Part shown: in pieces, positions 58,241 through 64,000 of the stretch
How the letters are laid out: each line of letters starts with the position of its first letter
How positions within the stretch are numbered: the stretch's first letter is position 1
Source of the DNA: Salinibacterium sp. SWN248
GTDB taxonomy: Bacteria; Actinomycetota; Actinomycetes; Actinomycetales; Microbacteriaceae
DNA: 64,000 nt
Assembly (NCBI RefSeq): GCF_015864575.1
Contig: NZ_JADYWW010000001.1
Coordinates: forward strand, 1,325,719-1,389,718
Direction of reading: 5' to 3'
Made by a program: the position numbers and the translations under genes
Notes under the pieces: model-generated
What the model saw: the letters and a program-made list of their open reading frames with translations, nothing else
Databases searched by the model: none
What the model was told of the DNA's origin: nothing

Positions 58241-61200
58241 TTAGCGAAGGGCGCTGAATTTGGTGTTGAGCGTCTTGAGATCGCGGATGCGTCGCTCGAG
58301 CGTAATGCCGAGGAACAACACGATCGCGCCACCGACTACAGCCCACAGCCACCACGAGGTCAGCTGGTAGAAGCTGATGAGCGCGGGAGCAAAGGTGTGC
58401 GAAGCGTGAATGAGAACGACAACGGTGGCAATGATGAGGGGCGCTTTGAGCTTCAGCCAGGCTCCGAGCACGATGATCGTCACGCCGACGATTCCGAGAG
58501 CAACAATGCGCCACTGAGTTCCCGCGCTATCGGTGTCCACAAACGTCGCGATGAGACTGGGGGCCAGCAGCACAACGAGGCCGCCGCTAAGCCACTGCAT
58601 GCTGCGCGCATCCGGATCGCTCACCATCCGCAGCCCTCCGTGGGCGAGCAGAGCCACCCCGAGAAGCACAGACACCCACTCGAGTGGCTCCACGAGCGTT
58701 CCGAAGTACCCGATCACGCCGAGGATGCTGGCGAGAGTGAAGGCGAGGTAGCTCATGCGGTGGGTAAGCGGTCGCGTAGAGGCACGAGCCGCGAGTACGA
58801 GAAGAACGCTGCCGAGTGCGACCAGACTAATGATGCGAACGGTGTCGACCGACGCGTTTCGCTGGTCTGTGCCGAGTAACGTCAGGATTTCCATCCCATA
58901 AAGCAGCACGAGGGCACTGCCGAGCAGCACTTCGCTCATGGCTGCCCACCCCGGGCGGTTCTCGTCACGAGAGAATCCACTGGCAGCGGCACCGAAGCTG
59001 GCGAGAGCCAGCAGCGCAACCGCGACCAGCAGACCGGAGTCGAGTTCGGGCAACAGCCCTCTATTTTCAGACAGCAGGATGAACGCCCGTGACGCGGTCG
59101 CGAGAATGAGCCCGGATGCGGACGCAATGATTGCGACGCCCCAGAAGTCGATGAGCTCGCTGCGTGGCTCTACGAAGGCGGCAGCCACTAAGAGAGCTCC
59201 GCAGAGTCCCGCGATGATGAGAGTGCGGAGTCCGTTGCCGTCTGCAGCATTGAGCGCGAGGGGGAGCACCGCAATGAGCAGGCCGACGAGAGCGATCGCC
59301 GGTGCGGAAGCTAGCCGCGCCGCTCTCAACTCTGCGCGTGCAATCAGTATCGAGAGGACGATCACGACGGCGCTGAGAGGCAGAACGTACGCTTCAAGAG
59401 CTTCTACGCGGGCCTGATCGAGTCGAAGCCACAGTGCCCACGTGCCAAAGGCCACCGCAGCCCACACCATGTGGCAGCGAAGCGATGCCGATCCGAACAC
59501 TCCGTCAGTCGAAATGGAACTGAGTAGCAGCGCGACCGACACAAACAACACGATCAGCCATGGAGTGCTCTGTGGCTCGAGAACCGCACTCACCGTCGTG
59601 ATTGCGGCAACCGTAAGAGCACTGATCTCACTTGCTCGACGAACAGCGCTGCGGTGATCCCGCAGTCGCAGAATCATGCTGAATGCAGCGACGAGCACAG
59701 CTGCCGTTGCGGGAGCGAGTTCGATCACGACTGCCGAGAGCTCGAGTAATCTGCCGGTGCTATCGAACAGCCAGGCGGTCGCGGGGGCGAGAGCTGCCGC
59801 TGCGGCAATGTTCTCGGGCACAAACGTGTGTGCGCCTCGAGCGAAAATGGTGAAGCTCAACGCCACGACGAGGAGCGCGGCACCCACGGTATTGATGACG
59901 GCTACATCGAGCATGAAAGGAGCAGTGACTCCTGATCCGCCGACGACGTTCGCGTTCCAGAAGTGTGCTCCGGCGAATGCGGTCGCGCCAAAGCCTGTCC
60001 ACCAGAGCGCTTGCGGTTCGAGCATCGCGACCTCACGCGAGCGAATAATCAGTGCTCGTGCGATCATCCCGAAGCCAAGGATGGCGGCGATCAGCCAGAA
60101 CTCGAGGTACTGCACGACGCCCAGGGCGTAGGTCGCGAGTGCAATGAACGACGCGAGGGTGAACGCAAGGTAGGTCACGTGGGGGGTGAGAGGCGGCGTC
60201 GCGAAGCGCGCGCCCACAACGAGAAGCACCGCGCCAAGAGCGACTAAGGCAAGCACCCGGATGTCGGTGAGCGGTGTCGACGAAGTAGACGGGTCAATCA
60301 CGATGATGCCTTCAACCACGGACAGCAGTGTCACGGCGGCGCCGAGCAGCACGGGCCCCGACCGCTGCCACAGGGTGGAGTGCGAGACACGCGCGAAACC
60401 GGCGGAGGCGAGTCCGAAACTCGCGATCGTCATGACGGCTACAGCCCCGATGAGCCACACTTCTGCTTCGGGCAGCGCGCTCGGTGCGGCGGTCACGGAG
60501 TAGAGAACGCGCGCTGCTGTGGCGGTGATGAGTCCCGTGGCTGAGGCGACAACGGCGATTCCCCAGAAACTGAGCAACGACTCGCGCGGCGCAATGAACG
60601 ACGCGGCGATCAGGAGCGCCGCACACAGGGCGGAGATGACTAGGGTGCTGGTGCCTGAGCCACTTGCGGAGTTCAGCGCGAGCGGCACAATGGCGATAAG
60701 CAGTCCAGCGAGAGCGATGAACGCTCCAGAACGCAGGCGGGATTCGCGTAGTTCTGCTCTGGCCGTAAAGATGGCGATTGCCACCACAACCGCGGCAAGC
60801 GGCAGTACGTAGGCCTCGAGAGCCTCGACTCGGTATTGCTCAAGGCGTAGCCACAAGGCCCACGTGGCGAATGCGACCGCACCCCAGATAACGAAGCGCC
60901 GTGGCGAACGTGAGCCTACGATTCCGTCGGCGGAGATCGATGCCAGCAGAAGGGTGATCGAGACGAGAAGCGCGATCAGCCAGTGTGTCTCGTGGGGCTG
61001 AAGAATTGCACTCGCTGTGGTGAACAGTGCAACGGTGAGCGCGCTGAGTTCAGCGATACGTCGCACGAATGTGTGTCGGCCCCGCACACGCAGGGCCATC
61101 GTGAGCGCTCCGACGAGAACGGATGCCGTGGCCGGCGCTAACTCGATCGCTATAGCGCCGAGACCAGCGGTACGGCTCGCACTATCGAGTGCCCACACCA

Positions 61201-63676
61201 GTGCGGGCGCGAGCGCCGCAGCGGCAACGAAGCTTTCGATCGAGCGCCCTGTCGGTGCACTCGTTCCACTCGTTGCGCTCGCAGCATTCGTAGCGCCCGT
61301 ATTTGCTGATGCTCGGGCAAGCAGCGCGGTGTTGTTCAGCATGGTGACGATGAGCACTGCGACGAACAGCACAGAGACGAGCAGACTGATGGACGTGAGG
61401 CTCAGGGCGAGTGGTGCATTCGCGAAAGGGGCCCCGCTGCCTGTTGCTACCCAAAGAATGGTGCCCGCAACTGCGGTGCCGACAATCCCTATCCACCACA
61501 GAACCTGTCGTTCGAGGGCGGTCACTTCGCGGGTGCGGGGCCAGAGCGATCGCGCGCTGATGACGACGGCGAGAACCGAGACGGTCATCCACGATTCGAG
61601 CGGATGGGGATCGAGGGGAGTGAGTGCGAATTGCAGCTGTTCTCCCACGCCCGCGGCCGCGAGCAACAGCACAAGCATCGTCAAGCCCAGCATCGTCGTG
61701 CGAACTGAAACAACGGTCACGAGGTAGCGGGCGGCAAAGAGCACGGCCGCGGTGCCGAGGCTGGCGAGAAGCCACGTTCCGTAGCTGGACCATCCTGAAC
61801 CGAAGGCAAGCGCTAGCGGTGTGAAACCGCCCAGGGCAAGAATGACTGTGCTGAGGCGCAGTCCGGGGCGGCGGCGCTGGCTCACACCGATTGCCACGAC
61901 AGCCAGTACAGCTAGCGCAAGCCACACCGCAACAGCGAGCAGCAGCGTTCCGGCCAGCGGCGCTGCTAGGGCGAGCGCGGCACCTGCGCTCGCGAGCAGC
62001 AGAGAGAGCCGACCGCGGAGTTGCCGCGTGGCCCACCACGCCAACGCCATAATCGCTGGAACGCTGAGGAGGGCAAGCTGAGGCCACCCATTGTCGCTGA
62101 TGGCGAACGGCGCGCTCGCCGCGGTGGTGCGGCGCAGGGACGTCTGAGAGAAATACTGCAGCGCTACAGAGAGCGACGCACTGAGGGGCGCGATCAGCGC
62201 AATCGCGGTAATCGCCCACACGCCGAGCGATGCCCACAGGGTGGTACTCCGGCTTGTCGCGCCGAAGTGTCGCCCGCTCGCCTCGCTCAGCACCGCAAGA
62301 GTGGTGAGCGCAGCGGCAACGGAGAACACCGCGATAGGGGAGTCGTTCGATAGGAGAGTCGACACTGCTGTCGCGATCGTGAGACCTGCGATCATCGCGA
62401 AAGTGTTGCGGATGATCGGATCGAAGGCCGCACGATGAGCCGCGACGCTGTGGATTGCCGCTACCGCGCCCAAGACGAGGAGCCAGATTCCCGTCGAGCG
62501 ATTGCCAGCGAATTCTGACGAGACGAACAGAGAGATGATGGCGCTGAAGAACCCGATCGAGAGCCCCAGGTAGGCGAAAACGAGCATGGTCGTGCGCTCT
62601 GCTCGCCCCGAGTATTCTCCGTGCGCAGCCATGAGGTAGATGAGCGTCGCGGTGGTGAACGCCACCATGGGGAGCAGCACATTGGCCTCAGGGAACCGTC
62701 CGTCGGCCAAGCCGGCGACGACGAGGGCAGCTGCGGGCGGGAAAGCCACGAACGCCACCACATTGACGAGCCTGATTGTGCTCGCCCGATGCCACCACAT
62801 AAATCCCAGCGCAGCGACGATCATCGCTGAGCCCCAGTACGTGCGGCCGGCAGAGTCGCCGACGACAAGTAATTCATTCGCACGCACAGCGTAAATATCG
62901 AGTCCGACTAGCACGATCGCAAGCGCGGACAGCGCTTCAGCGGTAGCGGAGAGCCCACGCTTCTTCACCACGGTTGCCCCGACGATGCTGGCGATAGTGA
63001 TGGTTGCGATGATCGCCGACCGCCAAATGAGCCCAAAGCTAATGAAGGCGTAAATAAGGAAGAAGATCGCGCCGACCGAGAGCAGCGACACTCCCACGAT
63101 CAGCAGGATGACTTGGATGCCAGCGTGCGAGCGAGCAGCGGCGGCGGCGTCGATCGTTGTCGGAGCTGTGGCTTCAGTGGTGGGTGGAACTGAAACGGGA
63201 GTCAGCATCGCGGAAGCGACCGGGGTGGGAGCAGCGATGGGAGCGGACTGCGGGAACTGCGGATGCACCGGAGCCTCGATCGGAGCCGGCGGCTCCGGGG
63301 CCGCAACGGTCTGATTGCTGGATTCCAACATGGCGGCCACGAGGGCTGCGCGTTGTGCTGCTGCAGCTTCGAGCGCAGCGTATTCGGCATCCCGAACTTC
63401 GTCACGAACGCGTTTGCGTTCGGCGGCGGTCTCGAAACGGATCTTGCCGATGAGCTCGAGCCGGGAATCGAGCAGAGCCGCGACGTCGAGTGATTCTTCG
63501 CGGAGAAGGGCGGCATCCGGGTGATTGAGATCAAGCCCACATTGTGAGCACACCGCGGAAGGCGGGAGCGTGACAAAGCACGCCGGGCATCGCGAAGTAT
63601 CTGTGAGGTCTAGCGGTCCACGGGGAAAAAGAACGTGACCGACGTGCTCTATGAACGAACGCGGTGCATCAACCAT
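58241..63676 (-). CDS. large polytopic membrane protein (SCO7613 C-terminal domain family)
   Basis: An 1811-residue protein. The N-terminus has a zinc-ribbon-like pair of CxxC motifs (RCPACFVTLPPSAVCSQCGLD), a charged helical stretch and a Pro/Ala/Thr linker. After about residue 185 it is almost entirely hydrophobic, with several dozen transmembrane helices. Two consecutive ~475-residue modules resemble each other, as does a shorter third end. This architecture is that of the actinobacterial SCO7613-C-terminal/DUF2157-like giant membrane proteins, of unknown function. It is convergent with the response regulator and preceded by a DUF2510 gene. Confidence 0.85.
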   Translation of the reverse strand: MVDAPRSFIEHVGHVLFPRGPLDLTDTSRCPACFVTLPPSAVCSQCGLDLNHPDAALLREESLDVAALLDSRLELIGKIRFETAAERKRVRDEVRDAEYAALEAAAAQRAALVAAMLESSNQTVAAPEPPAPIEAPVHPQFPQSAPIAAPTPVASAMLTPVSVPPTTEATAPTTIDAAAAARSHAGIQVILLIVGVSLLSVGAIFFLIYAFISFGLIWRSAIIATITIASIVGATVVKKRGLSATAEALSALAIVLVGLDIYAVRANELLVVGDSAGRTYWGSAMIVAALGFMWWHRASTIRLVNVVAFVAFPPAAALVVAGLADGRFPEANVLLPMVAFTTATLIYLMAAHGEYSGRAERTTMLVFAYLGLSIGFFSAIISLFVSSEFAGNRSTGIWLLVLGAVAAIHSVAAHRAAFDPIIRNTFAMIAGLTIATAVSTLLSNDSPIAVFSVAAALTTLAVLSEASGRHFGATSRSTTLWASLGVWAITAIALIAPLSASLSVALQYFSQTSLRRTTAASAPFAISDNGWPQLALLSVPAIMALAWWATRQLRGRLSLLLASAGAALALAAPLAGTLLLAVAVWLALAVLAVVAIGVSQRRRPGLRLSTVILALGGFTPLALAFGSGWSSYGTWLLASLGTAAVLFAARYLVTVVSVRTTMLGLTMLVLLLAAAGVGEQLQFALTPLDPHPLESWMTVSVLAVVISARSLWPRTREVTALERQVLWWIGIVGTAVAGTILWVATGSGAPFANAPLALSLTSISLLVSVLFVAVLIVTMLNNTALLARASANTGATNAASATSGTSAPTGRSIESFVAAAALAPALVWALDSASRTAGLGAIAIELAPATASVLVGALTMALRVRGRHTFVRRIAELSALTVALFTTASAILQPHETHWLIALLVSITLLLASISADGIVGSRSPRRFVIWGAVAFATWALWLRLEQYRVEALEAYVLPLAAVVVAIAIFTARAELRESRLRSGAFIALAGLLIAIVPLALNSASGSGTSTLVISALCAALLIAASFIAPRESLLSFWGIAVVASATGLITATAARVLYSVTAAPSALPEAEVWLIGAVAVMTIASFGLASAGFARVSHSTLWQRSGPVLLGAAVTLLSVVEGIIVIDPSTSSTPLTDIRVLALVALGAVLLVVGARFATPPLTPHVTYLAFTLASFIALATYALGVVQYLEFWLIAAILGFGMIARALIIRSREVAMLEPQALWWTGFGATAFAGAHFWNANVVGGSGVTAPFMLDVAVINTVGAALLVVALSFTIFARGAHTFVPENIAAAAALAPATAWLFDSTGRLLELSAVVIELAPATAAVLVAAFSMILRLRDHRSAVRRASEISALTVAAITTVSAVLEPQSTPWLIVLFVSVALLLSSISTDGVFGSASLRCHMVWAAVAFGTWALWLRLDQARVEALEAYVLPLSAVVIVLSILIARAELRAARLASAPAIALVGLLIAVLPLALNAADGNGLRTLIIAGLCGALLVAAAFVEPRSELIDFWGVAIIASASGLILATASRAFILLSENRGLLPELDSGLLVAVALLALASFGAAASGFSRDENRPGWAAMSEVLLGSALVLLYGMEILTLLGTDQRNASVDTVRIISLVALGSVLLVLAARASTRPLTHRMSYLAFTLASILGVIGYFGTLVEPLEWVSVLLGVALLAHGGLRMVSDPDARSMQWLSGGLVVLLAPSLIATFVDTDSAGTQWRIVALGIVGVTIIVLGAWLKLKAPLIIATVVVLIHASHTFAPALISFYQLTSWWLWAVVGGAIVLFLGITLERRIRDLKTLNTKFSALR

Positions 63677-63728
63677 GTACTCGGGACTTCCTTTCGGGAG
63701 GAAGCCCCAGAGTATCGCTGACTAAAGC

Positions 63729-63914
63729 TTAAGAAGCGATAAGCCGCGAAAGTGTGGACTGATTGTGGTTGTAACCATTCGCAGCCTGGATTTCGGGACG
63801 AGGCTTTTCGAGACGGTTAGTCCACGCCTTGCCGTCCCACCAGCGCAGCATGTGGCTGCCTGCGGGGTCCGGGTACCAGCCGAAGGGAGGAAGTTGGGTT
63901 GCAGTGTTAGACAT
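63729..63914 (-). CDS. small DUF2510 domain protein
   Basis: A 61-residue protein that is mostly a DUF2510 domain: LPPFGWYPDPAGSHMLRWWDGKAWTNRLE, followed by a short polar tail. It has no membrane helix, unlike the other DUF2510 gene in the window at 23171. I take the ATG at 63914; a GTG at 63941 is in frame and neither has a good ribosome site. It lies directly upstream of the giant membrane protein gene. Confidence 0.65.
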   Translation of the reverse strand: MSNTATQLPPFGWYPDPAGSHMLRWWDGKAWTNRLEKPRPEIQAANGYNHNQSTLSRLIAS

Positions 63915-64000
63915 CGGGGGAGTCCAAAGGTGCCCTGCCACGAGGGGCGATACGGGTGTGGCATTCGATCCAGCCGCGGAGGATCAGTTCGGGGGTAACG

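Noticed and set aside
1-64000. Prophage, IS element, CRISPR array or rRNA operon
   Set aside because: I looked for transposase, integrase, phage structural and Cas-like proteins and for rRNA sequence and found none; the island at 42-48 kb shows only TAC genes and remnants.

Overview
The window is a high-GC actinobacterial chromosome segment, most likely from the family Microbacteriaceae (Salinibacterium/Leifsonia-like). Supporting signs are the DUF3097 and SCO7613-type proteins, EttA beside a 4HBT thioesterase, orn next to tRNA-His, GTG/TTG starts, many ATGA/TAATG operon overlaps, and frequent GGATGCC words inside genes. The genus is an inference. Genes are dense and both strands are used.

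Layout. 0-5 kb: the end of a DUF3097 gene, an F420/flavin oxidoreductase, then a TPP riboswitch driving an ECF transporter (ykoE-ykoD-ykoC type) for thiamine or its pyrimidine precursor. 5-17 kb: housekeeping and small lipoprotein genes (zincin, CotH kinase lipoprotein, tRNA-His/orn, thioredoxin, tRNA-Arg, aldo/keto reductase, msrA, ssb, ettA, thioesterase, glycerate kinase). 17.9-21.2 kb: a glycine betaine ABC operon. 21.6-25.7 kb: tesB, two poorly known genes and a KstD-like flavoprotein. 25.9-29.6 kb: a three-gene 2-oxoacid dehydrogenase operon (E1a-E1b-E2), best read as branched-chain. 29.6-34.4 kb: lspA, an unknown gene, and a CDF transporter / GT2-GtrA / phosphodiester glycosidase operon. 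35.4-42.2 kb: a TetR gene divergent from accD1-accA1-acyl-CoA dehydrogenase-maoC-citE. This matches the M. tuberculosis Rv2502c-Rv2498c block, and with the 2-oxoacid dehydrogenase it would form a leucine/branched-chain catabolic pathway.

42.2-48.1 kb is an accessory island with visibly lower GC in its first part. It carries the most interesting locus: a three-gene minus-strand module of a HigB/Gp49-like toxin, an HTH antitoxin and a SecB-like chaperone. This is a tripartite toxin-antitoxin-chaperone (TAC) system like M. tuberculosis Rv1955-Rv1956-Rv1957 but with unusually long toxin and antitoxin. Beside it lie decayed fragments: two partial copies of the truncated haemoglobin gene that is intact at 48.1 kb, and the frameshifted C-terminus of a glutathione-reductase-family flavoprotein. 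A thioredoxin-like gene, a YbaK-like gene and two lipoproteins complete the island.

48.1-64 kb returns to core genes: truncated haemoglobin, MscS channel, aminopeptidase N, rpiB, Nei glycosylase, YtcJ-type amidohydrolase, Dps, a NarL-type two-component system, a 1811-residue polytopic membrane protein with internal duplication, and a small DUF2510 gene. I saw no CRISPR array, IS transposase, rRNA gene or phage structural gene.
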